64,000 nucleotides of DNA from Daphnia carinata (GCF_022539665.2 NC_081332.1:1943773-2007772); one strand, 5' to 3'. Positions 22,245 through 33,065 are shown, counted from the stretch's first letter. Notes: a model not told the origin generated them from the sequence alone. Numbers and translations: made by a program.

Positions 22245-22570
22245 TGCAGTATATATTAAATTTGTTTGTACCGTCCTAACGTAACTTTATGTGCTTTGTT
22301 AATTCAGCGTCGCAACTGACGAACCCTTCACTAAAACTATACATGTGATGTCGAGTTAGACGACGTTAATGGACTCTAATAATTATACAGAAAGCTATGA
22401 AATTGCATCCCTTTTCTTTGGAATCTTGTTGGATCTTACGTGAATTTCGCTTTGAACACTGGCTGATTGTTTATCAAATTTTGAATTGATGACCCGACTC
22501 ATTCTTCGAACAATGGAAACCAAGGTTTGGTTATTTTTGATTTTAATAGGAATATTTAAGATGATTAATG

Positions 22571-22690
22571 TCTCCAGTGGCGCAGTTGGTTAGCGCAAGG
22601 TACTTATATGACAGTGTCTCGCTGTGCTATCGAATTGTTTACCTATGAAGAGTAATGCCGAGGTCGCGAGTTCGATCCTCGCCTGGAGAA
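22571..22690 (+). tRNA. tRNA-Ile(TAT) with intron
   Basis: Best Ile copy. TCTCCAG/CTGGAGA acceptor, GCGC D-stem, anticodon TAT, an intron of roughly 40 nt, T-arm CGCGAG-TTCGATC-CTCGC. Pair 27-43 is A-G, a slight defect shared with the 21975 copy. Confidence 0.87.
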
Positions 22691-22949
22691 TTGTTTGGTT
22701 TGTCTGGATGTCTTTCTAGATAATTTTTAGAAAATGAAATCAGTGTATTTGAAGCCTACCTATCTATGTAGTTGTTTGCTACCTATAACCATTCTTCACT
22801 CAACAATAATTTTCTTTAGGTAAAAGAAAATTTTCGTGCTAGCCGCCATAGTAGTTTTTATGGTCCACATCTTTTAAATCGCCAACCATAGCTAAAATCT
22901 TGCTATTGGTGTTACGTGTTCTATTATGCTGTTCCGCACAGCAGGGCTT
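22691..22949. other. Downstream flank of the tRNA cluster
   Basis: AT-rich with no clear gene. A minus-strand open frame continues in from the candidate exons to the right, but splice signals suggest it is intron here. Confidence 0.4.
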
Positions 22950-23607
22950 ACCTGCATCAACTTGAACGGATTTGACCTTGAAGCATATGTTGTCCAGGTC
23001 AGTGACAGTCTTTTCACTCAAAAATATATACCTGGAAACAAGGTCAAAGAGTCCGTTTTATTTTCAGCGTAGGATAGGTTGTTGTTTGTCCTTTCTACCT
23101 GTCTCGTCGCCCAATCAAATTGCTGCTTTTCAAGGTAAGCATGACAAAGGAAAATTTCCATTTAGCATTACAGTGTTATATCTTTTAGCTCTGCAGTTCA
23201 GCTATTTCCAGACTTATACCCCAGAAGTTTGAAGCCAGGACTGGACAGCAAACGACGTTGCAACGGACTCAAACGAAAGGATATCCATTTGCTACATGCG
23301 AGTTATCTTCAAGGTCTGGCAAATAGATGAGAATAGCGACTGTAAATGCAAAGGTAAAAACGAGGGTTTCGTCGATGTAACCCGAAATCGTGATAATGAA
23401 AATCTAATGAATTATTTCTGTGCAATGCACACATTGGGTGGCACACGAAGGATTTTTCGTAGCAATGCGGGACAAGGGTATCTGTGATCTCAACAGGCAC
23501 CAGCAGACGAAGAAAATACTGGGCTATTGGGGGAATATTTTCTGCCAGATTAGTGTTGACAACAGCGGTCAAAACTTCAGTGTGTTTGCCTTAAGTTTGC
23601 TAGTATT
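22950..23607 (-). other. Candidate exons of an unrecognised, possibly decayed gene
   Basis: Three minus-strand stretches look more like protein than background and are flanked by splice-like signals. About 23607-23536 reads EVLTAVVNTNLAENIPP...QYFLRLL. 23436-23285, right after a CATTAG acceptor, reads a hydrophobic stretch IFIITISGYIDETLVFTFAF...YLPDLEDN. 23029-22952, between TTTCCAG and GTAAGC, reads FLSEKTVTDLDNICFKVKSVQVDA. I did not recognise a family. The hydrophobicity suggests a membrane protein. Joined frames are not clean (NGYPF is followed by TGA), so this may be a pseudogene. Confidence 0.35.
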
Positions 23608-23763
23608 AAAAGTAATTTAACAATAGTATTAATGAAAAGGAAGCAGAAAGAACAGTTGCATCTTTTCAGTGACAGCCTGGCTTCCATTGCAGCGTTGTTT
23701 TCAAAACAAAGTCATCAGTGTTACGATTCTCGTGGATTACTTTGCATTTGAAAATTAATAATA

Positions 23764-25473
23764 ATGCATGGTTTTTTAAAAATGCTAGTGCCTTCTAGTA
23801 TTTTCCTGTCATTTTCTTTTTATTGTTTGATGGCAGTGGGTGCCATTTCAATTTATGATATTCAGCCACAACAAATTCATCTATCTTTCTCAGGTATGAT
23901 GTAGATATTGTTGGGCATATTTTTATTCATAGTGTTTTTTCTTGTTATATTTTGTCTTATTGATTACTTTTCTTTGACTGTTGGTATTTTATTTTTAGAT
24001 AATGCCAGCGATCCCATTGTCACGTGGAGTACAATGAATGGTACAAACGAAGCAAGTCTTGTGGAATATGGGATTGTTGAACATAATTTAACTCAAACAG
24101 CCACTGGAGTTGCTACAGAATTCATAGATGGAGGACTAGCAAAAAGAGTGCAATTCATTCACAGAGTGAAGCTTACAGGGTTGTTGCTGAAGCAGAAATA
24201 CTGTAATTCTGGGTTTTCCCATACATAATCGGTGAGAAGTTATAACCCTGTTTTCTTTCTACGCACATATTATAGTTTATAGATGTGGAAGTCGACTTGG
24301 TTGGTCTAGCCTGTACAATTTTCTCACTGTTGACAGCTCGGCAGATTGGTCTCCAAGACTTGCTGTTTATGGTGACCTGGGCTCAGAAAATCCTCAATCT
24401 CTTTCACGACTGCAAAGAGAAGCACAGGAAGGACTGTACGATGCGGTGTTTCATGTTGGTGATTTTGGATACGATTTGGATGAAGAAGACGGTATGTATT
24501 TACCTAAAATATAAGGACTAAACGAAGCCTGAAAGTACACCTTCTAGGTCAGCTTGGTGATCGTTTCATGCGCCAAATTGAACCAGTAGCTGCCTACTTG
24601 CCGTACATGACCTCAGTGGGAAATCACGAGGAGAAATACAATTTCAGCCACTACAAGGCCCGTTTCTCTATGCCAGGCAGCGAGAATGGCTTAATGTACA
24701 GTTTTAACCTTGGTCCAGCTCACATCATATCCATTTCAACAGAATTTTACTATTTCATCAACTACGGTTTCAAGCAGATTGCTTTACAATACGACTGGCT
24801 TACACGCGACCTTGAAGAAGCCAATGCTCCTGAGAACCGCACCGTCCGCCCCTGGATAATAACCATGGGTCACCGTCCGATGTATTGTTCAAATACGGAC
24901 CAAGATGACTGTACAAAAAAAAGATACGCTTACCCGCGTAGGAATCTCGTTCTTCCAATGGTAAACCTAATCAGACCTGCATCAGATCCTGCCGAAGAAT
25001 GACTAATAAATAATTTATTATTACAGGTTCGCGTTGGAGCCACTCTTTTACAAACACGGAGTCGACTTGGCCCTGTGGGCTCATGAACATTCATACGAAC
25101 GACTATGGCCTATATATAACCGTACGGTAATGAATGGAAGCTTGGAACACCCTTACACTAACCCTAAAGCTCCAGTTCACGTCACGACTGGATCAGCGGT
25201 ACGACGGGCCGATTTTCATATCGAATTCATTACACTTACACTTACACTTATTTCGATATACAGGGTTGCCGAGAAGAGCGTGACGAGTTTATTTCCGAAT
25301 TACCATATTGGTCAGCCTTTCGCAGCAACGATTATGGATATTCTCGTTTATTCATCGCAAACAAGACTCATCTGCATTTGGAGCAGGTCTCAGATGATCA
25401 AAATGGTCGTGTGATTGACGATTTCTGGATCACGAAAGATCATGTTCGAGGTTACTTAGATCACGAATCATAG
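23764..25473 (+). CDS. ACP7: Purple acid phosphatase, ACP7-type metallophosphoesterase, with a +1 frameshift
   Basis: Exons 23764..23893, 23999..24202, 24276..24491, 24548..24960, 25027..25198 and 25264..25473. Exon 1 encodes a hydrophobic signal region (FLKMLVPSSIFLSFSFYCLMAVGA). Then come IVTWSTMN (fibronectin-like N-domain) and the five metallophosphatase blocks: VYGDLG, HVGDFGYD, SVGNHEEKYNF, MGHRPMYCSN and LALWAHEHSYERLWP. The C-terminus is TNPKAPVHVTTGSAGCREERDEF and VSDDQNGRVIDDFW. The exon sum is 1345 nt, one too many. The extra base lies in the run of 8 A at 24915-24922: with 7 A the frame continues TKKDTLTRVGISFFQW and meets exon 5 in phase. It is therefore an indel, a sequencing error, or a damaged copy. 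Otherwise about 447 aa, the family's usual length. Confidence 0.9.
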
Positions 25474-25517
25474 GACAATGGTAAACACTTCATCTTAGCA
25501 TTCCGTTATTATTTATC

Positions 25518-28183
25518 TCACTTTGACAGTGCAATTAGAAATGGGTCTAGATTAACCAAAGCGTGTTGCTTTTTGCATTCTCTTATCCAATCACTTTTGA
25601 CGATTTGTATGTCTTTATTTTTCGCCAGTACCTTTAAAAAAATTTGAAAACAAATAGTAAAATGAAATATTTCTCAAAGTAAGGAAATTATACAAACCTT
25701 TGCAATAGCGGCATCATCTGGATTGTCTGTAACGAAGTATTTAATACTGGATCTCCGCTTGGGAACGATTTGGCTATTTGTTTAAGAAATAATAGTTAAT
25801 GAAAAAGCAAAATTGAGCACGACATCAATCACCGAATACCCTTGAAGATCTGTTACGTAGCGGGTAAGTTCTTCCTTGAAATCTTCAGACAAATCTTTTC
25901 CCAGCAGAAATTTGCTATCGTTGTAAATATTTGAAGATTGAGAATCTTTTGAGAGCTTTTGTTCCTGTAATATTTTCTTCTTTATCCTATTTCAGAACAA
26001 GGAAAACAGCCATTAATCAACAATCGCGAGTTAGCGTCTGATGAACCTACATATCAATCTCATCGTCTGTGTCCACTTCATCTACTTCAGTTGAACCACC
26101 GTAGTCATCTTCATCTTCTTTGACTGTACTAGTTTTGGGAGTTATGCAGATACCAGTAGCTGTATCAGAGACGGAAGCTGCTACGTTGTTATTCCGTTTA
26201 GGAGCTGGGGATGTCGTATTCTGGTCCTCTGGTCCAGCCAAGATTTCTTCTTCGCTTTCTTCTCCTCTGTCGTTTTTATCTAAACAATAACTTTAGACAA
26301 AAACGTTTAAATTAACATTAATCAATTACGCAAAGCAATGTTTCGTCTTACCGTCTCCAAGGTAACCGCTTTCGCTTAGCGTAGCAATCTTCTACCCAGT
26401 TCTTCGTAACAATTTTGCCTTTACCCTTCACTTCGAGGAACTTCGGCGTATTATAAAAGGCACACCTGCAGTGAAGAAATTAACAGGTGAGCACAGATCG
26501 GTAAAGAAAAAGTTGCAATGGACAATACACCAAGTGAGTGCAAGACGCATTCCATTCCGGTTTGTACGTGGCTCCCAAGGCCTGCAGCTTATCTCGTAAC
26601 TGCGATCGTAGTGGGTTTTGAAAACCACTGAGAACTACCACGACGTTATCCAGTAGGCGATTAAAAGGTTTGGTTATTCTTTGTTTCTTCACTAACTGGT
26701 CCACCTATTTTGCATAAAATAATCAATTTTCGTCCTTTTTACACGTTTAACTAGTAAATTACATTGGTCGAAGGAGAGGATGGCGGTGCTTTCCTTTTAA
26801 CGGATTCTTCCTTCCGCGAATGCTTAGAAATGGAATTGTTTAATTTGTTTTCGTCTAGTTTCTTATTTGAGGGTTTCGTTGGTGGTGGAGTAGAAGGCAC
26901 ACATGATCTGATACGATCCGACTCTACCAGCTTACGACTAGGCAACGACTGAATTTCAGTACTGGTCGAATGTGTTTTTGACGCTGTCGGACTTTGGTAC
27001 TGTAATGTTTTAAGTTTATCAGTTAACTTTATGTCTGGTCTGCCATCCTTTTTAGGTGACTGTTTCAATATGTTCACGGCCTCTTTCTCACTCTGGGCTA
27101 GAGCAACTGAAGCGAGACTTTGCGACGCTGCGCGGATGGCGCCAGGCTCTGCATAAACAAAAACATTGTGTTTTACACACTTGAAAGGCGGCATATTAAA
27201 ACTGCCCATTACGAGTACTCGGTGAACTGTTCATCGGCGATTGGAACGACTTGAACCGAGAAAATAGACTGCCTTGCTTGATGGGGTCGTCGGTCAGCTC
27301 ATCCTTAAGCTTGAACATCCCAAAGTCAATGCTTTTCGGACTGGTAACACTAAACATTTTATAGTTGTCAGTAAGTGTGTAAATATATTAGCAAAATAGT
27401 GTGGTAGAGTTACTTTTGAACTTTACTAAAGGATTCCTCTTCTGGAGCATGAATGGTTATGAATGATATTCCATACTGAAGCTGCTTGTTAAATGGTTGC
27501 GTGCAAATCACTTTAACACGATCCCATTTTTCTGTTTGAGTAGCCTTGTTCAAGTCTTGATGTTTGAAAATTCTCACACGTTGGAGATTTGTTTCATTTC
27601 GACACTCTTGGGGAGTCATAAATGTGGCCGAATTCAAGAGTGTCTATAGGGGCACATGGTACATATATTCATATGCTACTTGTTGCTTCTTTTAAATTTG
27701 TGTACCTTATATTCTTCATCTGGGCAACCGCTTCTACCTACTAAAATTTCAATGAAAGCAGAGCCATGGTTTCCTATGTCAATGGCGGAGATTAGTGTGG
27801 GCTTTTCTAGCTGAAGCTCAACCCAAGCTTTTTGTTCTCCGCCAGTTTTACATCTCCATTTTCTGTATGCTCCATCTTTTATTAGGTTTTCCGTTGGTTG
27901 GTTCTACAGAATGAAAACCAAAAGAAAATTTAAAAGTTGTTGTGTGAGTCTTGAATTCCATTAGGGTACTCTTTGGGCAAGGTGATAAATGGATATACAA
28001 GGATAGCCACTCAAAGAATAAATTTATCATAAAACAGTCCATCACCAAATCCAATCAGACAATGCATGATGAAACTGAACGCGACATCAAGTATCTACAA
28101 CGCGGTATTCATTAGTTACTTTACTAACTTACAGGATCCTCACTGCTGAAACTAATGACACGATGCAATTTAATGGGTGCCAT
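25518..28183 (-). CDS. XRCC1: XRCC1 single-strand-break repair scaffold
   Basis: Nuclear scaffold that gathers ligase III, polymerase beta, PNKP and PARP products in base-excision and single-strand-break repair. Exons 28183..28133, 27903..27706, 27643..27414, 27349..27213, 27148..26763, 26704..26529, 26465..26352, 26290..26051, 25986..25840, 25773..25698 and 25631..25518 sum to 623 codons (622 aa). Order: the N-terminal XRCC1_N domain (MAPIKLHRVISFSSED, NLIKDGAYRKWR, ISAIDIGNHGSAFIEILVG, EKWDRVKVICTQPF); a Ser/Pro/Lys linker; BRCT1 (VVVLSGFQNPLRSQLRDK, NASCTHLVCAFYNTPKF, NWVEDCYAKRKRLPWRR); an acidic linker (DEDDYGGSTEVDEVDTDDE); and BRCT2 ending KSDWIRECKKQHALVNLDPF. The stop lies only 45 bp from the ACP7 stop, so the two genes converge with probable overlap of their 3' UTRs. 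Confidence 0.95.
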
Positions 28184-28279
28184 AGGATTGAGATTTCGTT
28201 GCTAAAAAAGCCAAGTCAGAAACTGACAAGATAAACAAAAATTTTAGAACAGCGTGATTAAGTTTTTGAAGCTCCGTTC

Positions 28280-28760
28280 GAACGTAGATCTGTCTGCTAA
28301 ATAGCACGCGGCTATTTGGTGTGTGTATGTTGACTCAATGCTATGGCCATCTACCGGTCAGATTTCCAGTTAGTACTCTACATACACTGACCGAAAAAAA
28401 TTTTTCAGCCCGACTAGACTAAATAAGTCCGACTAAATAAGCCCGACTTTTCTTGGTCGGGCTTAAAATTTTTTCATTCACCGAATATTTCTACTGCATC
28501 AAGCTAGCGCTGTACCGTACTGGCACGCTAGCATTGCGTCAAATATTCGGTGTTTTTTTTTTAAAAATTTTTTAAGCCCGACCAAGAAAAGTCGGGCTTA
28601 TTTAGTCCGACTTATTTAGTCGGGCTTAAAATTTTTTTCGGTCAGTGTTTGTAGAGAATTAACTAGAAATGTAACCGGTAGATGGCGATAGCAATAAAAC
28701 AGAAAAAAAGGCCAATATTTTTTATTTTTCTTTTGGGTAAAACGGATTGCCATAACCCTT
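28280..28760. mobile_element. Palindromic MITE-like element, copy 1
   Basis: Near-perfect long inverted repeats: GCCATCTACCGGTCAGATTTC...CTCTACATACACTGACCGAAAAAAATTTT on the left mirrors the right end of the same text at about 28585-28690. Inside are repeated TAAATAAGTCCGACTAAATAAGC / GTCGGGCTTA units and a central hairpin with AGCTAGCGCTGTACCG / TGGCACGCTAGCATTGCG. No coding capacity. The flank GGGTAAAACGGATT is shared with the other copies. Confidence 0.85.
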
Positions 28761-28969
28761 TACCCTTGTTACTAGTTCTGGTAACTTCATGTCATTATTA
28801 AAACCTTATCCTGCGCGGCCATTTAGTGTACAGTCAGGTTTAACACGGTAGTAAACAAAGTGATAATTTTACCAAGTCAAGCTAAGCCCGCCAGATGCCA
28901 CTACAATCATTGTTATGAAAAGTTGGATCACAGTTGTATTGGTGCTGAAGGTTTTCGTTTAATAATAAT

Positions 28970-29960
28970 GCAATCTAACGAGTTTAAGCGTGTGAAGCTG
29001 ATAAGTTCTGACGGATATCAAATTAAGGTGATGATTTTGAAATATTTGCGTGGCTTATGATGTGTGTGCTATTGCTTTGAAATTGTATATAAGTCGTACC
29101 TGAAAGCTGAACTTTAAGAACCTTAAAAGGCCACGTTATGTTTGTTTACAATAGTTTCCGTTTGAAACTACACAGATCGTGTGTTCCTTATAAAGAAGAA
29201 CATAGTTAATTTTTCAAATTTTCGGAATTTTAACTTTCGGTTTAAGATCCGGTTTCAAAATGCTTAATAACTCACTATCTGTTGGTCTGAACAAAAAAAG
29301 ACCGTCATTTTCATAATCCTCATGAAATTTGGGGTCGAATCCATGTGTCAGTAGAAAATACCCGAAAATCGTCAAAATTCGCAAATTTCCCTGAACTATA
29401 GTTCAGGAAAAATCGCGATTTTGGCCAAATTGGACTTTTCGCCAAAAGCCGGTAAAAATAGGTCAGATATACCTAAAATTTCATAAGGATCACGAAAATC
29501 ATATTCATTTTGTCATGGGTTCACTATTTCTGGAGATATAGACTACTTTCGGTCACTTCCGGTAAACTTTGGTTTCAACTTCACAAAAAATAAAAAAATA
29601 AATATTAATATTCTAAACATTTCAAACATTTTAATCATAAGTGATACGGTATGGCGGCTTTTTTTTCCGTGTATTTTATGCTATTTCACTACTGGTTGAT
29701 CTTGCGAATTGCTTATCTGCGATATTGTAAGCGCTTCGACCTGCAACTACTAGTTTATTTACTTTGTTGTTGCGCTTGAAAAAGCATAAACTTTCTGAGA
29801 CTGATAAAGGCCAAGCAAACAAGCATACAAGCAAAGAACCAGCAAGTTTTGTATTTCTTTTTTAAAATAATTTTTTATTTGGTTCCAGAAACTACAACTA
29901 GATGATACTACTATGCTCCGTTAAGAAACATGTCAGCAGTTAAATGTCTGTTAGCTTCCT
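28970..29960 (+). repeat. Dispersed repeat family R1, copy A
   Basis: Almost the same sequence as 39055-40020 (direct), and its 29040-29640 part as 36508-37080 (inverted). Landmarks are TTAAGCGTGTGAAGCT, TCGTACCTGAAAGCTGAAC, the palindrome CTGAACTATAGTTCAG, CTTTTCGCCAAAAGCCGG, ATTTGGTTCCAGAAA and TGCTCCGTTAA at the right edge. No long open frame, so probably a non-autonomous transposon or a fragment of one. Confidence 0.85.
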
Positions 29961-30976
29961 TAATTGTGTTACTTTTCCTATGTATTTTTATCCAAAACAT
30001 AAGGACATGTTATCTAATCGAAAAAAGAGGAGAAAAAAATCTTTGGTTCTTGAAGAAGAATTGGATATCGCAATGGTGAATTACTATCATTGTGTGATTA
30101 CGAGCAACGAGTGAAAAATCTTGTTTGAAATATTCATTAAGTTCGGTTGTTCCAAAGGAAAATTCAGCTGAAACATAACGGTGCGTTATTACTATTCAAT
30201 ATTTCATTTTTTTATGGGCAATACTCCAAATCAATTTTTTTGCATTTAACAGGTAATCCCTTTTTATCGGCTCCCTAGCAAGCTGGTAAACTTTAAACAA
30301 ATCTTTGCAACCTTTATCAGTTGCTTATCATCACTCTAGTATGAACCTTGTTGAGAGGTATTTAACTTAAATTTTGGCTACCATTACAATAAAAAACTGA
30401 TCTTATCATTGTGATCAAGCTCTTCAACTGTAACCAAGAAGGAATTGAAGCCAGAGTACAGTCAATGTGAGAAATTAAGTGGAATACCATCACTTTATTC
30501 TAGAACCCTTTGTCTATTTCAACTTCTGTCAGTTCCAGACTGGAAAATGCAGCATATTTCTCTTCGTTGTGGTGGTTACGATTAGCCAATACAGTTCAGC
30601 AGTCTTCATGTCATTTCTACTTAATTAGCCAACGTACAAAGATGTGGGCAACAGAAGCATTATTTTTTGGTATTTTAAGCTTATTTCCTGTTATCATTGC
30701 TTTTTTAACATTTTATATTCCATCATAGGACTGCAGATCTTTGTCTTCTATCTCAAACTTGCCAGGCCTATAATTTTCCATGTCCTGACAACTGGCGTAA
30801 GTCAATTTGCCTTCTCTATTAAAATTTTGTCAATAATCATATATTCCTCTTCTAGTAACACTTTTTCTTCATATTACCATTTAGAATTATGCCATCTACG
30901 TCTTCTGCTCCATGCAAAATTGATCATTAAGATTCTAAGTTTTGCACCTTCTTTCGCCCCGTTTTCATTTCATCGC
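29961..30976. other. AT-rich repeat-region DNA, no supported gene
   Basis: Short frames only. The single longer frame (from 30644) owes its length to the minisatellite that follows. Confidence 0.5.
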
Positions 30977-31476
30977 CGCCCGTCGCTTCGTCTTCGCCTC
31001 GCCCTCGCCTCGCCCGTCGCTTCGTCTTCGCCTCGCCTCGCCCGTCGCTTCGTCTTCGCCTCGCCTCGCCCGTCGCTTCGTCTTCGCCTCGCCTCGCCCG
31101 TCGCTTCGTCTTCGCCTCGCCTCGCCCGTCGCTTCGTCTTCGCCTCGCCTCGCCCGTCGCTTCGTCTTCGCCTCGCCTCGCCCGTCGCTTCGTCTTCGCC
31201 TCGCCCGTCGCTTCGTCTTCGCCTCGCCCGTCGCTTCGTCTTCGCCTCGCCCGTCGCTTCGTCTTCGCCTCGCCCGTCGCTTCGTCTTCGCCTCGCCCGT
31301 CGCTTCGTCTTCGCCTCGCCCGCCTCGCCCGTCGCTTCGTCTTCGCCTCGCCCTCGCCTCGCCCGTCGCTTCGTCTTCGCCTCGCCCGTCGCTTCGTCTT
31401 CGCCTCGCCCGTCGCTTCGTCTTCGCCTCGCCCGTCGCTTCGTCTTCGCCTCGCCCGTCGCTTCGTCTTCGCCTCG
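30977..31476 (+). repeat. GC-rich minisatellite, 19 units of 23 or 28 bp
   Basis: The unit CGCCCGTCGCTTCGTCTTCGC recurs 19 times. The first third uses 28-bp units with an extra CGCCT (from about 30990 to 31195), the rest mostly 23-bp units, with two places carrying GCCCTCGCCTCG or GCCCGCCTCG insertions. GC content is far above the AT-rich flanks. It stays open in several frames on both strands because the unit lacks stops. Confidence 0.95.
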
Positions 31477-31543
31477 TAGTTGCCCTGTCATCAATTCGCC
31501 GTCGGGGTATCGTTGTATTTTGTTTTTTTATCTGTATTGTAAG

Positions 31544-31890
31544 TTAACCCGTTGGCTGCCACCCATTTTTCTCCCCTTTTTTTTGTTAGCTTGTAGGGAC
31601 GGGCCGCGCTGCTCTACTCCATGGTCTATGTGCCGTGGGGTGGAGCAGTCGCAACTGCCCAAGATTCGCCGTAAGGCGTTCAGGCAATGCACCTTAGGGA
31701 TTCCCCTTGTTCGATGCGGTGGTGTTTACCTGAGGGTGTGCATTCCCCGTAAAGGTTTTCATCATCGTATCAGCCCGGACTTGTCTTTGGACAAGTCCCT
31801 TTTTCGTCAAGGATCCTTCAGACATGGCGCGTAGTATAGTAGAAGCGCAACCTAAGGGTTGTATATATGGCGTGGCAGCCAACGGGTAAA
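31544..31890. mobile_element. piggyBac-like MITE
   Basis: Terminal inverted repeats CCCGTTGGCTGCCAC (31548) and GTGGCAGCCAACGGG (about 31873-31887) bound a 340-bp segment without a transposase. The left flank is TTAA followed by CCC, as in piggyBac insertions. The right flank TAAA is one base off TTAA. It abuts the minisatellite. Confidence 0.72.
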
Positions 31891-32325
31891 CTAAGTGTAT
31901 GTATGTATGTATGTATTGTAATGTATGTTGTGTTAAATGTAAAACAGTGGAGGAATTGTGGGTGGATGGCGGGACAAATAAAAAGCAATTCTTTCTACTT
32001 ATGTGTTTGGACTTGTTTATTTTTAAAAGTTAAACTTATACATAGAATATTAATTAAGACTAGGACGTTCAACATTGCAAAAGTTTGTTACACTCGGCTA
32101 CCACTTCCAATCTTGAAATAATTTATCAAATTATAGAACAATTGGAGAAATGACTTCTCATAGCCAACATATGCACAGTTTAACACTTTACGAAGATAGA
32201 ATGTGACTAAAATTACCAAGCACTCTATCTACAGCTAGGATAACGGAATTTTCCCAAACAAACGTATGAAAAATCAACAATACTCACCAAAAATCGTATA
32301 TTTTATTTGGCAAACTAGAACCCAA
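31891..32325. other. AT-rich spacer, no supported gene
   Basis: Contains a short (GTAT)n run at 31898-31918 and nothing else recognised. Confidence 0.5.
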
Positions 32326-32340
32326 TTGAGCATGTGGTTA

Positions 32341-32834
32341 TTTCAGTTGAGCAACAATCTCATCATCTTTGTCCAGATTGCAGTAATCAAAATCCAACCG
32401 TTGGTTATCTAACATTTTAAAATGTCATTAAAAAAAACTATCAGTTAGCTCACCATCAGCTGAACTTCACTAGATTTCTGCTATGTTCAACTGAGTCGTA
32501 CTATCTTCCAAGAGACCTTCTCAGTTGTAACCATCTCTAATAACACCAAGAAGGAAGTCAAACCATTGCAGGGGACCACCATGTAAGATGTAGTAGACAT
32601 CAGGAGTTTTTTCCTAAAGAGAATATTTACTGTTATTTCAATTTCTAGGACATATTTATCTGTGATAGCAAAATTTCAGAATCCTACACACAATAAACAA
32701 GATTACACATCAATCCTCAGATCACTAAGGAATTGGATCAGCAATTTGGATGCAAATTCTATGCACAAATGGGTTTCGTAGGCTCTCAACCATGAACCCA
32801 TTATGACGACCTTCTCCAACGGAACACCATGCTG
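32341..32834 (-). pseudogene. Decayed exons of an unrecognised protein
   Basis: Minus-strand exon-like stretches follow acceptor-like AG. About 32834-32710 reads HGVPLEKVVIMGSWLRAYE then CIEFASKLLIQFLSD. About 32612-32477 reads EKTPDVYYILHGGPLQWFDF then LLGVIRDGYN, an in-frame TGA, and EGLLEDSTTQLNIAEI. About 32410-32341 reads NQRLDFDYCNLDKDDEIVAQLK then stop. The amino-acid texture is protein-like and in consistent order, but the TGA and the missing upstream exons argue for decay. I could not name the family. Confidence 0.45.
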
Positions 32835-32929
32835 AAATGAACTAGTCTTTACTGAACTAGGAAGCTCTCAAATAGTTGAAAATTCGTTCACTAGATGTCT
32901 CTTTACCAGATGAATGTGGCAATCCGTTT

Positions 32930-33050
32930 TACCCTCCCCAAAAAATATATAACCTTTTTTCTGTTTTACTGCTATAGCCATCTAACGGTCAGATTTCTAG
33001 TTAATTCTCTACATACATTGACCTAATATTTCTGCTGCGTCGCGCTGCTC
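32930..33050 (-). mobile_element. MITE-like family of 28.3 kb, truncated end (copy 2)
   Basis: Read on the minus strand it matches the right end of the element at 28640-28760: GTAGAGAATTAACTAGAAATCTGACCG, TAGATGGCTATAGCAGTAAAACAG, GGTAAAACGGATTGCCA. Only one end is present. It stops next to the inverted-repeat element at 33066. Confidence 0.75.
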
Positions 33051-33065
33051 CTAATATGGTGTGTT

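Noticed and set aside
23309-23572. Ligand-gated ion channel (nicotinic receptor-like) fragment
   Set aside because: LAENIPP recalls the end of TM2, but the residues before and after do not follow the family, and the frame crosses probable introns. Kept only as an unassigned candidate exon.
30977-31476. CRISPR array
   Set aside because: Units are head-to-tail without unique spacers and the context is eukaryotic; a minisatellite explains it.
30644-31834. 396-codon Arg/Ser/Pro-rich protein, and the 201- and 174-codon frames over the same place
   Set aside because: All owe their length to the stop-free minisatellite. Frames are open on both strands and the sequence outside the repeat is not protein-like.
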